Assembly (NCBI GenBank): GCA_903905065.1
Contig: CAIVEW010000006.1
Span: forward strand, 1 to 36,554
Length of the DNA: 36,554 nt
Origin: an uncultured Bacteroidota bacterium
Lineage (GTDB): Bacteria > Bacteroidota > Bacteroidia > Chitinophagales > Chitinophagaceae
Direction: 5' to 3'
Shown: positions 15,498 through 24,602 of the stretch, piece after piece
Numbering within the stretch: position 1 is the first letter of the stretch
How the letters are laid out: every line of letters starts with the position of its first letter
The notes under the pieces: generated by a model
What the model was told of the DNA's origin: nothing
Seen by the model: only the letters and a program-made list of their open reading frames with translations
Databases searched by the model: none
Translations under genes and position numbers: made by a program

Positions 15498-16346
15498 TTA
15501 AAGTTTGTTTTTTTTGTCGAGTAGATCAAAAATATTTTCGTCGGTGTTCAAGTCGAATTTTCGTCCGAAAAGAGCGTCTGACGCCATGATCCGCTCGAAA
15601 TCAGCGGTGACAAAAATGTTGGGACGGCTACCAACTGGCGGCCAGTTAATAAAGCGAAGATTGTTATTTACCACCCTGGACTTGAAGTGTGAATTCATCA
15701 GAATACTTTGAAAAACAAATTCATCGCTTCCCCACGTGAATTTCAGGAACCTTTTTAGCTTTGGATTCGAATCAATATAGTCAACAACGTAAGTAGCGCA
15801 CTCCTGGCTTAGCGTCCAGAAAGACTCTTTACCGCACAACTCCATGTTATCTATCGGGAATTTTCTTTTTGGGGTGATCAGGTTCATCAGTTGTTCTATC
15901 CTGGTCTTGCCTTTAAAAGTGTAGTCGTTTAAATGGTATTTTTCCACTCTCGCTTTGGCCTCCGTCCAGTCTTTGTCAAAGTACTTAAACAGCATAAACT
16001 CTTTGCCCGTATTCTTGCTAAGAAAATCGGAAATATAGGCAGCGGATTTTATCGGATAATCCTGCCCGCTGATCAGGCTGATAAACGCATACTTTTTTCC
16101 GGAAGAGGCAATTTGCCGGATACTATTATAGGTAGCTTCAACTGTAGTATTGCCGCCCCATTTTATATCAACACGATCATTAACAAAAATGACATTTGGA
16201 GTATTAAATAACTCCCGGTGTGTTTCCATGTCTACCTTTTTGTCGAGGTGGATGTAAAAGTCGAAGTCGCCATTATCGAGGCAGTCAATAAGCCTTTTAG
16301 TTTGTTTTGGAGATGTATACGTGACTATAATGACGGCAAATTTCAC
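15498..16346 (-). CDS. GT14-family (core-2/I-branching type) glycosyltransferase
   Basis: A 282-residue protein of the core-2/I-branching beta-1,6-N-acetylglucosaminyltransferase family (CAZy GT14), found in animals and in bacterial glycan loci. Seen are the opening FAVIIVTYTSPKQTKRLI, DFYIHLDKKVD, WGGNTTVEATYN, YAFISLISGQDYPIKS with the S-G-x-D-Y-P donor motif, and the C-terminal WGSDEFVFQSIL containing the catalytic-type DE. No metal-binding DxD is obvious, as expected for GT14. The neighbouring upstream gene (16422-17270) is a paralogue of the same length. It is the fourth gene in the wecE-to-FAD operon and probably adds a branching or terminal sugar. Confidence 0.85.
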   Translation of the reverse strand: MKFAVIIVTYTSPKQTKRLIDCLDNGDFDFYIHLDKKVDMETHRELFNTPNVIFVNDRVDIKWGGNTTVEATYNSIRQIASSGKKYAFISLISGQDYPIKSAAYISDFLSKNTGKEFMLFKYFDKDWTEAKARVEKYHLNDYTFKGKTRIEQLMNLITPKRKFPIDNMELCGKESFWTLSQECATYVVDYIDSNPKLKRFLKFTWGSDEFVFQSILMNSHFKSRVVNNNLRFINWPPVGSRPNIFVTADFERIMASDALFGRKFDLNTDENIFDLLDKKNKL

Positions 16347-16421
16347 TGGTCCAGGGGGGTGTTAATGGTTATGGTAAAAGTATAAAATTATTGTTGAAAA
16401 TGAATGTCAGTTCACTGATTG

Positions 16422-17270
16422 TTATCGATCAGTAGAGCGATTGTTGTCAAGATAATCGAAAATAGCTGAGTCCTTTGCCAAGTCAAATTTCCTTGCATAA
16501 AACTTACCTGAGGTTGCAAGTGTTTTCGCGTCTGCCATCGTTAGGATGCGTGGTCTGAAATCATGTTGCAGTTCAAGATATCTTAGGTTGTTATTCACGA
16601 TTTTATCTCTCATCGGCGAGTTGCACAGTACGGTTTGAAAATATACTTCATCTACGCACCAGGTCATCTTAAAGAAACGACGGAGTGCCGGATGGTCCTT
16701 CATGTACCTGAGGGTGAATTCTATGCATTCAGGTGTAATTGTTAACCATTGTGCACGGCCGTATGCTGTTAACTTATAGGGCAGTTTGCGCTTCGGCAGC
16801 ACTTTACTCATCAGGTTTGCCACTAAAAACCTACCAGGAAAGCCGAATTCAGCCAGGTCATAGTTGTTGATCCGAGCCTGGCCGTGATACCAGTCATCAA
16901 AGATCTGGTCGAACCACATAAATGTTTTTCCGGCATTTTGGAATAAGTACTTATGTATCGTTTCCGTAGGCTGCAACTGGTAGTCATTACCGCTCAATAA
17001 GTTTATATGCGTATAGTCAATACCGGTCTCCAGTATCTCCGCCATCCCTATCAACGCACATTCCAGCGTGCTGTATTCTCCCCACATTACCTTTATCCGC
17101 TTTTTTGTAAAATGGGTGTTTGGCAGGTCACCGATACTCGCGAAAAGGGCAATGTCCGTTTTTGCATCCAGATGGATGTACACATCTGCCTCCTTGTGGC
17201 TGAGGCGCTTTACTAAACGCTCCAATTGGAGGGGATTATTGTGTGCAAGTATCAGATGCGCCAGCCTCAT
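16422..17270 (-). CDS. GT14-family glycosyltransferase, paralogue of the next gene
   Basis: A 282-residue GT14 enzyme aligned end to end with the downstream gene: AHLILAHNNPLQLERLV, DVYIHLDAKTD, MWGEYSTLECALIG, YTHINLLSGNDYQLQP (SGNDYQ in place of SGQDYP), WCVDEVYFQTVL with the conserved DE, and the shared NNNLRYLELQHDFRPRI. The two proteins are clearly related but well diverged, so the duplication is old and the acceptors or donors probably differ. It begins 15 bases after the wecE stop, so it is co-transcribed. Confidence 0.85.
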   Translation of the reverse strand: MRLAHLILAHNNPLQLERLVKRLSHKEADVYIHLDAKTDIALFASIGDLPNTHFTKKRIKVMWGEYSTLECALIGMAEILETGIDYTHINLLSGNDYQLQPTETIHKYLFQNAGKTFMWFDQIFDDWYHGQARINNYDLAEFGFPGRFLVANLMSKVLPKRKLPYKLTAYGRAQWLTITPECIEFTLRYMKDHPALRRFFKMTWCVDEVYFQTVLCNSPMRDKIVNNNLRYLELQHDFRPRILTMADAKTLATSGKFYARKFDLAKDSAIFDYLDNNRSTDR

Positions 17271-17285
17271 CGTTTTGTTTTTCGG

Positions 17286-18419
17286 CTATTTTGCTTTTAA
17301 GGTTGTTATCACCTTATCAATATCTGATTCTGTAAGTTCATAAAACATAGGCAACCTGAACAAACAATCGGTGTAACGGTCTGTTTCCGGCAATGGCTTG
17401 CCATGATACCTAGATTCGTAAAACGGACTTTTGTGCAAACTGAGATAGTGATAGACAGCACTGACGCCATTTTTCTTCAGGTGCTCAATGATCTCCGTAC
17501 GTGCTGCCAGGTCATTGCAAACCAGGTAAAACATATGGGCATTATTGGTGGCGTAGGAAGGAATAACCGGCAATGAGAAGCGATCCTTCAGCGGAGAAAG
17601 CAATTCCAGATAACGGTTCCATATCGAGATGCGCTTCCTTTGGATATCTTCCACATTTTCTAACTGCGCATATAGAAACGCGGCGATAATATCTGATGGC
17701 AAAAACGAACTGCCAATATCGCACCATCCGTATTTATCCACTTCGCCCCTGAAAAATTTGCTCCTGTTCGTGCCTTTTTCTCTGATGATCTCTGCCCGTT
17801 CTGCAAATTGCGGGTCATTCACCACCAGCATACCGCCCTCGCCAGACTGGATATTCTTAGTTTCGTGAAAAGAGAAAGCAGACATGTGTCCAATAGAGCC
17901 CAGAGGTTTTCTGATGCCATCTTTGCCTGTGTAGTAGCTCTCTACGCACTGCGCAGCATCTTCCACCACATACAGGCCGTGCTTTTTTGCGATATCCATG
18001 ATCTTATCCATATCGCAGGCCACACCACCGTAGTGTACCGGAACAATTGCTTTAGTACGCTCGGTGATCAGGCGTTCTATCTGATCTTCGTCCATACCTG
18101 GGTGATCGGTGCGGCTGTCGCAAAAAATAATGTTCGCGCCACGCAGAACGAAAGCCGTAGCCGTGGACACAAATGTATAAGATGGCATGATAACCTCGTC
18201 GCCAGGCGCAATGTTTAGCAAGATAGCGGCCATTTCCAGCGCATCAGTACATGACGAGGTCAGCAGGCATTTATAGAAACCATATTTTTTTTCAAAAAAT
18301 TCGTGGCTTTTCTTGGTAAACATCCCATCTCCCGAAATTTTTCCTGATTGTACTGCCTGGTATATGTAATCTATTTCCTTACCGGTGAGGTAGGGTTTGT
18401 TAAAAGGTATATGAGACAT
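17286..18419 (-). CDS. wecE: dTDP-4-amino-4,6-dideoxygalactose transaminase (WecE/RffA type)
   Basis: A 377-residue DegT-family PLP enzyme that aminates dTDP-4-keto-6-deoxyglucose at C4. The opening IPFNKPYLTGKEIDYI is the WecE/RffA form of the N-terminus. The TSSCTDALEMAA (54-65), MPSYTFVSTATAF (78-90), Asp154 in VVEDAAQ and the Schiff-base Lys188 in FSFHETKNIQSGEGG are all in place; HETKNIQSGEGG is diagnostic for the subgroup. It differs from FdtB at the active-site lysine segment. The upstream neighbour is a flippase, the downstream ones are GT14 enzymes, all minus strand. The product would feed the same glycan. Confidence 0.9.
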   Translation of the reverse strand: MSHIPFNKPYLTGKEIDYIYQAVQSGKISGDGMFTKKSHEFFEKKYGFYKCLLTSSCTDALEMAAILLNIAPGDEVIMPSYTFVSTATAFVLRGANIIFCDSRTDHPGMDEDQIERLITERTKAIVPVHYGGVACDMDKIMDIAKKHGLYVVEDAAQCVESYYTGKDGIRKPLGSIGHMSAFSFHETKNIQSGEGGMLVVNDPQFAERAEIIREKGTNRSKFFRGEVDKYGWCDIGSSFLPSDIIAAFLYAQLENVEDIQRKRISIWNRYLELLSPLKDRFSLPVIPSYATNNAHMFYLVCNDLAARTEIIEHLKKNGVSAVYHYLSLHKSPFYESRYHGKPLPETDRYTDCLFRLPMFYELTESDIDKVITTLKAK

Positions 18420-18543
18420 GTTGTTTGTTATTAGTAAATATTGGCGCTTCTAAGTGGTTATTTAGAAGCAGCCAAAGGTAAAAAAAATATGAGTAACCTA
18501 TGGCATTCATCCCCGCGGGTTAAAGTAATGTAACAATAGTTTC

Positions 18544-19878
18544 TTACTGTTTTGGTTTTCGGTTTTGCCGGACGATCTCTTTTATTTCTGCATATCCGGA
18601 TGAAAGGATGCCCGGTATAGTATAGTCCATATGTTTGCGCAACTGATAATTGCCATATATAATGGCGACGATTATTACCACGTAAGTGCAAAGTGCGGCT
18701 CCGTATACATTGCCGGTGACGGCCACCCCAACAAAATCAAATGTGACCGTGAGCACGAGCATTATTATTATTTTGTAAAAATTTATTTTGGTGTTGCGGG
18801 TAATGTCAAGGGCAACGCCATTAAAACGGTCGAGCGGGAACAGGATGGACAACACCATAAACAGCCTAAGCACATTTGCGGCTGCACTGCCATGATACTT
18901 GGCGCCGCCGAGGAAATTGATCGGGATATCGGCCAATAATACCGCGCAAATGATAATAGGTATGAGCGCTATGGTAAGCATACCGGTGTATTTTTTGAAA
19001 ATGTCGGTAGTTTGCTTCATATCATTTTTATTAAAGGCAATCGCCATTTCCGACATACCTGTCGTCAGGAAAGTGCGGATCGGCAACTCTACGAAAGCAA
19101 TGAATCGAAGTGCAAGGTTATATATCGCCACTTGCGCCGGGCCCAGCATGAAGTTGATGATCCAGGTATCTGCATTATTGAGCATCACGGAAATACTGGT
19201 AGTGCCCAGTGTATATTTCCCATAGTGAAACAGCTCGGTCATACATTCTTTGGAACGATGGGCGATATATTTTATTCCAGACAAATTCCACATCATTCCA
19301 GCGAGGCTACATATAATGCTGGAAAGAAATGCCCATAACAAGACATTTTCGACGGTCATCCGGTGCGTAGCAATAAGTATTACATAGGCTATAAGGACGG
19401 TAGTGCTTTTAATAACGTTGTAAATGAACATTTTCATATATTTTTCATCAGCCTGCAGCCGCCACAGCACAACATCTGAGGGTAGGGTAGCAAAGAATGT
19501 GATTCCTACCCATTTGATGCAAAGAATAAGCTCTTCATTGTGTGTGTACGGCAGGAACAGTAATGCGCCTGCATTGAGCGCCAGTGCCAGCAAGGATAAA
19601 GCCAGCGCCAGGAACCATACCGAACCTAACACTGTGGCCGCCCGCTCTGTATCCGCGCCCGCATAAAATGTAATCGTTGCTGTGGACAAAAAACCCGTCC
19701 GGGCTGCACCGCATAAGGTAACGAACGATTGGACAAAAAAATACATCCCGGCGGCCTCTATAGACAAGAAATGAAATAATAGGTAACCGGTAGCGAAATT
19801 GGCAACGAACACAAAAGCATTCATCATCAATACCACAAAGTGTTTATTATTCAGCCTTGAGAAATCCGGTTTGCCCAT
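18544..19878 (-). CDS. Wzx-like lipid-linked glycan flippase / polysaccharide exporter
   Basis: The 444-residue protein (from ATG 19878) is almost wholly hydrophobic with about 12 to 14 predicted spans and belongs to the MOP-type polysaccharide-export group. Seen are the first span VVLMMNAFVFVANFATGYLL, the YTLGTTSISVMLNNADTWII region with the N-A-D-x-W-I-I that is frequent in Wzx-like proteins, and the final pair near YGAALCTYVVIIVAIIYG. It moves undecaprenyl-linked glycan units across the inner membrane. An upstream ATG at 19953 would add a short charged tail and overlap the lipoprotein gene, so the MGKPDFSRLNN start was chosen. No Wzy polymerase is in the window. Confidence 0.85.
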   Translation of the reverse strand: MGKPDFSRLNNKHFVVLMMNAFVFVANFATGYLLFHFLSIEAAGMYFFVQSFVTLCGAARTGFLSTATITFYAGADTERAATVLGSVWFLALALSLLALALNAGALLFLPYTHNEELILCIKWVGITFFATLPSDVVLWRLQADEKYMKMFIYNVIKSTTVLIAYVILIATHRMTVENVLLWAFLSSIICSLAGMMWNLSGIKYIAHRSKECMTELFHYGKYTLGTTSISVMLNNADTWIINFMLGPAQVAIYNLALRFIAFVELPIRTFLTTGMSEMAIAFNKNDMKQTTDIFKKYTGMLTIALIPIIICAVLLADIPINFLGGAKYHGSAAANVLRLFMVLSILFPLDRFNGVALDITRNTKINFYKIIIMLVLTVTFDFVGVAVTGNVYGAALCTYVVIIVAIIYGNYQLRKHMDYTIPGILSSGYAEIKEIVRQNRKPKQ

Positions 19879-19939
19879 CTTGTAAGTTTTAACAAAAGCT
19901 TTCCTGTGAAAATAACAATTTCTCTGGCATGCGTTTGTG

Positions 19940-21940
19940 TTATTTGCATTCAAAGGTTGTCACGAATACCGGAGTGCCTGTTACCGCGATCTCTATTTTC
20001 CCGTTCTCCGTTTTTTTCTTTACAAATTCCATATTGTCTGCGCCAGCCATAGGCCTATATATATAAGCGTATGGCGCGTTACCAAGATCAAGCGTATAGC
20101 TGGGTGCGTCGTTTTCTCCTGCAGTGGCCATCAGCATATATATATCGGTATTCTTGAAGGTATAGTGGTCTGCAACCGGCGTTTTATTGATCGTTTCTTT
20201 ATACGTATACTCACCAAAGAGTTTATTGGTCTGGAATAAAAAATCGGCTGCGGGTCTCCTTTTTTTATTTTCATCAATAAGGCCGCTGGTGGCATATCTG
20301 TCGCCCTTGCCGGGATTGTCGTCATAAAGTTCATAGTAGAACACTTTTTGTATTCCGCAACGGGCATAAAGCAGGCTTGTTCTTAATATCCAGTCTGCTT
20401 GTGTTTCCAGTGCGGTCCGGTTATTACCGGCAGGTGCTTTTTGAATACTATTCTGGTTAATATCATACCCTGCTTCAGTCACCCATACCGGCATATCGCC
20501 CGCATATTGGTGCGACATCTGTATAAACGCATCAGCAAATTTATCGGTCATGGCATCCTCAGGCGAGACGCCGGTTGTTTGTTTTTTGGACGGGTCCGCA
20601 CTGGCATCATTGGCATAGAGGTGATAGTTGATAATATCCCATGGGCAATCCACTGAGCCATCAGGCTTGCTCCCACGGTGCTCCCGGCTCCAGTCTATCA
20701 TTCCCCGCACATAATCTGTGGATGGATTGGCGAGGCCCGCCATCACCACCTTCATCGATGGGTCCGCATTTTTTACGCCCACCCCCGGGCCCATAGTATT
20801 TTTGTTGCCGTCGTAAAATGCAGAGAGGTTCGCTGCATACTCCCGGCCTGTCTGGTATGCCTTGCGGCCTTTCCACCATTTGTCGCGTTCGTTGTCGCAC
20901 TCTAAGTAATTTATTAGCCCCAATCCTACGCGCAGTTCGTTGTCTGATTTTAATTTAAGCAGTGTGCGGTCAATTTTTTTGTTGCTGCCATATCTGGCTG
21001 CAAACTGAAATGCCACCATTGCCTGCTCCTTGTAAGATGAAGGGTCTGCAGGGTTTCTACCATAAATCATGGGTATGTTCTCGTTATTCTGATCAGCAGC
21101 CGGATAGCTATCCATCATCCATTTAGGAATAGTTTTAAGGCAAGGCAGCACCTCTATTTTGTTTGCCTTGCACCACGCGTATATTGTATCATAGCTCCAA
21201 TTGCCATTATAAGTTGGATTAAAAGCATAACGGCCTTCGGTACCTTCCAGTTTTTCCCAGTCCATATAGTGTCGGACACCGGTAAAGCTTTTTATGGCCG
21301 CCAGGGCTGCCGGGTCAAGGCCGCCGGGCTCGGTGGGTTTTTCAAAATCCCATTCAAAGGCATTGATGCCAAAGAAGTTTTTGAGCGGTGCGGGTTTTAT
21401 TGTTGCCTTCGTGAAAGGAGCGGGTGGGGTATAACTACCATAAAATTCTATTTCACCAGGGAAATTGCCCCAGGTATTTATGACCAGGTAGCGTATACCG
21501 GATATGGGTTTATTTAGGGTATATATGCCCGGTTTTGCAGGGTCCGGCCCTACCCATTCATTATATCTCGATCCGGTAAACACCGCGATGGACAACTTTT
21601 TCCAGTCATCGAGTATAGCGTAGATGGTCATCGGATGTTCCGCATCAGCACCTTCGCCATCAAACATTTTTATGCTGTCGATAGTGATCTTTTCGCCGGG
21701 GAGTGCGGGATAATAAGCGTCGTAGTTCTTCAATATCATGCCATAGCCGGTCTTGATCTTGTCGTACGCCTTATTGTTAAAGAGCTCATCCAGACCTGTT
21801 GAAGTATTGTTGAGTTGATACCATCTTTTTGCATCAATTGGTATCTTACCGGGTTGGTGGTAATCGTGTGTGTCATTCTGAGAGCAACCGGTGAGGCAAT
21901 ATAAAACAAGCAGGAAAGTGAACACTGATGTTTTCATCAT
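19940..21940 (-). CDS. Lipoprotein with discoidin-like domain and clan-A-type glycosidase barrel
   Basis: A 666-residue protein (from ATG 21940) with a lipoprotein signal peptide, LYCLTGC, Cys at residue 19. An N-terminal beta-rich part (about 65-170, SIKMFDGEGADAEHPMT to GEIEFYGSY) resembles a discoidin or carbohydrate-binding module. From about 185 a TIM-barrel glycosidase follows. The candidate catalytic glutamates are Glu351 in ECDNERDKWW (the NE of clan GH-A) and Glu489 in VWVTEAGYD, with the expected spacing. It resembles GH39/GH5-like retaining enzymes, but the exact family is unsure. An upstream purine-rich AGAAAGGGCA precedes the ATG pair at 21940/21937; the longer frame from 22012 lacks a signal. 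It heads the glycan operon and may trim or recognise the exported sugar. Confidence 0.75.
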   Translation of the reverse strand: MMKTSVFTFLLVLYCLTGCSQNDTHDYHQPGKIPIDAKRWYQLNNTSTGLDELFNNKAYDKIKTGYGMILKNYDAYYPALPGEKITIDSIKMFDGEGADAEHPMTIYAILDDWKKLSIAVFTGSRYNEWVGPDPAKPGIYTLNKPISGIRYLVINTWGNFPGEIEFYGSYTPPAPFTKATIKPAPLKNFFGINAFEWDFEKPTEPGGLDPAALAAIKSFTGVRHYMDWEKLEGTEGRYAFNPTYNGNWSYDTIYAWCKANKIEVLPCLKTIPKWMMDSYPAADQNNENIPMIYGRNPADPSSYKEQAMVAFQFAARYGSNKKIDRTLLKLKSDNELRVGLGLINYLECDNERDKWWKGRKAYQTGREYAANLSAFYDGNKNTMGPGVGVKNADPSMKVVMAGLANPSTDYVRGMIDWSREHRGSKPDGSVDCPWDIINYHLYANDASADPSKKQTTGVSPEDAMTDKFADAFIQMSHQYAGDMPVWVTEAGYDINQNSIQKAPAGNNRTALETQADWILRTSLLYARCGIQKVFYYELYDDNPGKGDRYATSGLIDENKKRRPAADFLFQTNKLFGEYTYKETINKTPVADHYTFKNTDIYMLMATAGENDAPSYTLDLGNAPYAYIYRPMAGADNMEFVKKKTENGKIEIAVTGTPVFVTTFECK

Positions 21941-22055
21941 TGCCCTTTCTGAAAATGTTTTTTTTATGATTGCCATAGGTAGTGCAATATCTCTATTTTT
22001 TGCACCAAACACAATAGCCTTTTATTGTAATTGAAGAATTTGGTTCTAATCCGAT

Positions 22056-22571
22056 TTACGGGTTGTGGGTCAGTTGTGGTTTTTTTCTTCTTACAACTGA
22101 TCTCTTGGAAAAATCGGCAGAGCATACACTGATATTTCCGTCCACTTCCAACGCCACGAGGTCGGCTTCGCTGACGTTGTTTACACCGTGTTCCCTTATC
22201 GCCATGTTTAGTTCATCTTCAGTCATTTTGGCTTCCTTAAGTGCGCCTTCCCGTAGCTTGCCATTTAGTACGATTACAATTTCTTCGCCCTGAACTGCCT
22301 TGCTGAATCTTTTTGATCTCAATATAAAAAACCGGAACGCATAATTGCAAATGAACAGGCCGAGCGCAGCGGCCATTCCACCCTGTACTGTGGAATCGTT
22401 GCCCACCATCGCGTTTTGCACACTATTACTGATCAGTAAAATGAAAACAAGATCAATTACCGATAACTGGGATATTTCCTTTTTGCCGAATAAACGAATG
22501 GCTATAATAATAAACACGTATATGCTGACGGATTTCAGCATGATAATGAGGTATGGATATAGCTGCGACAT
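22056..22571 (-). CDS. DUF421 (YetF-like) membrane protein
   Basis: A 171-residue protein with two or three N-terminal membrane spans (SVSIYVFIIIAIRLFGK, LVFILLISNSVQNAMVG, MAAALGLFICNYAFRFF) and a C-terminal soluble DUF421/YetF domain (KAVQGEEIVIVLNGKL, then MTEDELNMAIREHGVNN, then LEVDGNISVCS). The E-I-S-Q-L-S-x-x-D-L-V motif between spans 1 and 2 is typical. The role is unknown; members have been linked with envelope stress and spore proteins in other phyla. The gene stands between the small conserved protein and the lipoprotein gene, all on the minus strand. Confidence 0.85.
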   Translation of the reverse strand: MSQLYPYLIIMLKSVSIYVFIIIAIRLFGKKEISQLSVIDLVFILLISNSVQNAMVGNDSTVQGGMAAALGLFICNYAFRFFILRSKRFSKAVQGEEIVIVLNGKLREGALKEAKMTEDELNMAIREHGVNNVSEADLVALEVDGNISVCSADFSKRSVVRRKKPQLTHNP

Positions 22572-22656
22572 ATTGATTGTTTATCGCGAATTTAGTGGTT
22601 AATGATTTCGCATGCTCAAAAAGTTAACATTCGGGCATAATATTTTTATTGGCTTG

Positions 22657-23013
22657 TCAACATCCACGTCGGTACAACTGTGCTATATAAAGCGAGTATA
22701 GTGTTATCGGTATTGCTGCAAGCAACTTTTTTTTCTCTGCCGGATATGCCTGAAATATGTTTGTGAAAGAGTAAACAAAAACGTTTTCTATCGCATTTCT
22801 TACAAGGCCATTGCCTTTGCTGTACAATTTATCTGCTATTTTTAGACAGCGTTTCACTGCTTTGAAATTATGTATCTCAATGTTTGTCCGCATAAAGACA
22901 ATCAGGATATTCATTATTTTATACACACTGTTTTTCTTATCCTGGCTTATTTTTTCGGAAATTTCCGGGATGGCGTCGCCCAAATACATGGGTACTTCGA
23001 ATTGATTGATCAT
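22657..23013 (-). CDS. Conserved hypothetical protein, helical, Bacteroidota-type
   Basis: A 118-residue protein that begins MINQFEVPMYLGDAIPEISE and has an amphipathic, all-helical look. The central KAVKRCLKIADKLYSKGNGLVRNAIENVFVYS segment resembles a small Bacteroidota family (DUF7674-like, from memory and not certain). No signal peptide, membrane span or catalytic motif is visible. It lies 85 bases upstream of the DUF421 gene and directly after the terminator hairpin of the Kdp locus, with its own start at 23013. Such proteins often stand near Kdp or envelope genes, but no function follows from that. Confidence 0.55.
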   Translation of the reverse strand: MINQFEVPMYLGDAIPEISEKISQDKKNSVYKIMNILIVFMRTNIEIHNFKAVKRCLKIADKLYSKGNGLVRNAIENVFVYSFTNIFQAYPAEKKKLLAAIPITLYSLYIAQLYRRGC

Positions 23014-23046
23014 CTTTTAATTATTATTTAAAAAACAGCGTAAACA

Positions 23047-23083
23047 AAAGAGTGGCGGGTCAAACTTGACCGCGCCACTCTTT
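23047..23083 (-). terminator. Long hairpin terminating the Kdp-porin transcript
   Basis: AAAGAGTGGCG (23047-23057) pairs with CGCCACTCTTT (23073-23083); inside, GGTCA pairs with TGACC around the loop AACT, leaving one bulged G. The minus-strand transcript coming from the porin (stop 23122) would form this hairpin with a trailing TTTTGTTT. It is the clear end of the Kdp locus. Confidence 0.88.
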
Positions 23084-23121
23084 AATTAAACACACTGTAT
23101 CAGCATCTTAAAATGTTCTTA

Positions 23122-24537
23122 TTATAACCGGAACAGGAATGCCGCGATAAGGCGGTTTTCAGATTTTACCAGGTCAGGAGCCCAGGTTCCAGGCAATGGG
23201 CTATAGGTATAACCGCTTGGCGAAGTAACGCCGCCCGGGCCTGCAAAATAGTTTACACTGGCCTCACGGTGCACCCATTCCAGTTTAAACTCTACACTTT
23301 GGTTTGGCGTCCAGCTAAACCCGGTAGAGCAATCCCATCCTGTAAACTGATCACCGGGGTTTTCTGTGAATGGATGCGTTCCCGCAGGTTGTGTTGGGTT
23401 GTACTGATTTGGGAATGGGCTTGCATCACCGGTAGGGGCGAGTACAAGATAGCGTCCCGGATTTGTCATCCATCCACCGCCTATGTACCATCCTAAGTGA
23501 TTTTTACAAAACCACATTTTGTTATACACCATCCAGCTTGCAAAATATTGTGCGGGATTGGTTGTTGGATTACTGTTATTGAACCCGTTCACGCCATCGC
23601 CTTTTTCCTCTCCGAAATCCACAGTAGCAGAAAGTGCCGACCGGCTCAGTCCGTTTGACTGCCGGTTGTTATAGTACCTGTACAGGAAGCTATTATCTGA
23701 GTGAAACCTATGCCTGCCGATAAGTCCCGCAGCATCAGTGCCATAGTAGTCATTGGTCAGTAATTTCAGTTTCTCATTTGGTCTCCAGGTAATGTTGCAG
23801 CCAAGGCCGGGCAGTTGGTTGAACATGCCATAGCTCTGCCATCCGTTGATGATCCATGGCTCTATCTTTAATGTTTTACTCACAAACATTTGTATCCGGA
23901 TACCATTAAAAAACCAGGGAGTATTGTCGGATGTAAATGACGCCTGGTACTCCCAGTTTTCTTCCTGGTAATAGGAGTTAAGGCCAATGTATGACATGAA
24001 CAGACCAAAGTCCACATTCATACCTCCGTAAAAAATGTTCTTGAAATGGTATCCTACATAAGCCTCGTCGAGATAACGATAAGCATCTGCCAGGTCATAC
24101 TGGCCACGATAAGGGCTGAGGTCGTTTCTTGGTACCACTATGGCTCGATCGCCGAATTGCGTCATGATCCTGCCGCGGGCATTACCATAACTAAAATCAC
24201 CACCTAAATTAATTGCGGAGATCGTCATTTCATCGTTCCGCGAAATTGCTGTAGAACCCACCACGGTATGGTCAATAGGGTTATTGAATGAATGGGTAGC
24301 ATTGCAGTCAATTAAGATCGACGGCGTGAAGAATGGTATATGGAATACCGATGAATCCCTGCGGTCATTACCATTTTACCACGATAGGTCAAAACCGTCC
24401 CACGTTACCTTTTCTGCCTGGGCATCGGCGGTGGTGCCTGATGTTCCGTCGTTTGGGTTGGTGGCTGTTTGTGCGTTAGCTTGATGTGTAAGCATTACAG
24501 CCGCTGCCGCAAATAATGCTATTGTCGTTCTTTTCAT
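23122..24537 (-). pseudogene. BBP2-type outer-membrane porin split by an in-frame stop codon
   Basis: The frame from ATG 24537 begins with a signal peptide (MKRTTIALFAAAAVML, cleavage near ANA-Q) and would encode about 471 residues. The only break is TAA at 24376-24378 (codon 54), between DGFDLSW and NGNDRRDSSV. Both sides stay in the same frame and the downstream part keeps typical porin sequence (NNPIDHTVVGSTAISRN, FGDRAIVVPRNDLSPYRGQ, PWFFNGIRIQMF, IINGWQSYGMFNQ), ending in a C-terminal Phe-Arg-Leu strand. Relatives carry Leu, Met or Tyr at this point, and TTA or TAT to TAA is one change. So the gene is a recent pseudogene, is read through, or contains a read error. Porins of this family often close Kdp loci of Bacteroidota. 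Confidence 0.8.
24376..24378 (-). other. Premature TAA inside the porin
   Basis: Single in-frame ochre codon after the residues DLSW. Reading on through it gives continuous porin sequence, so no frame is lost. Upstream of it only the signal peptide and about 30 residues would be made. Confidence 0.85.
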
Positions 24538-24602
24538 TTTGTTGTTTTTTAAAAATATAATTGTTTGATTTTTTGGATTACTGATTTGCATTATTGCCCT
24601 TT

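Noticed and set aside
19879-19953. Longer N-terminus of the flippase
   Set aside because: It is charged and Cys/His-rich, unlike relatives, and would overlap the lipoprotein gene; ATG 19878 gives the usual start.
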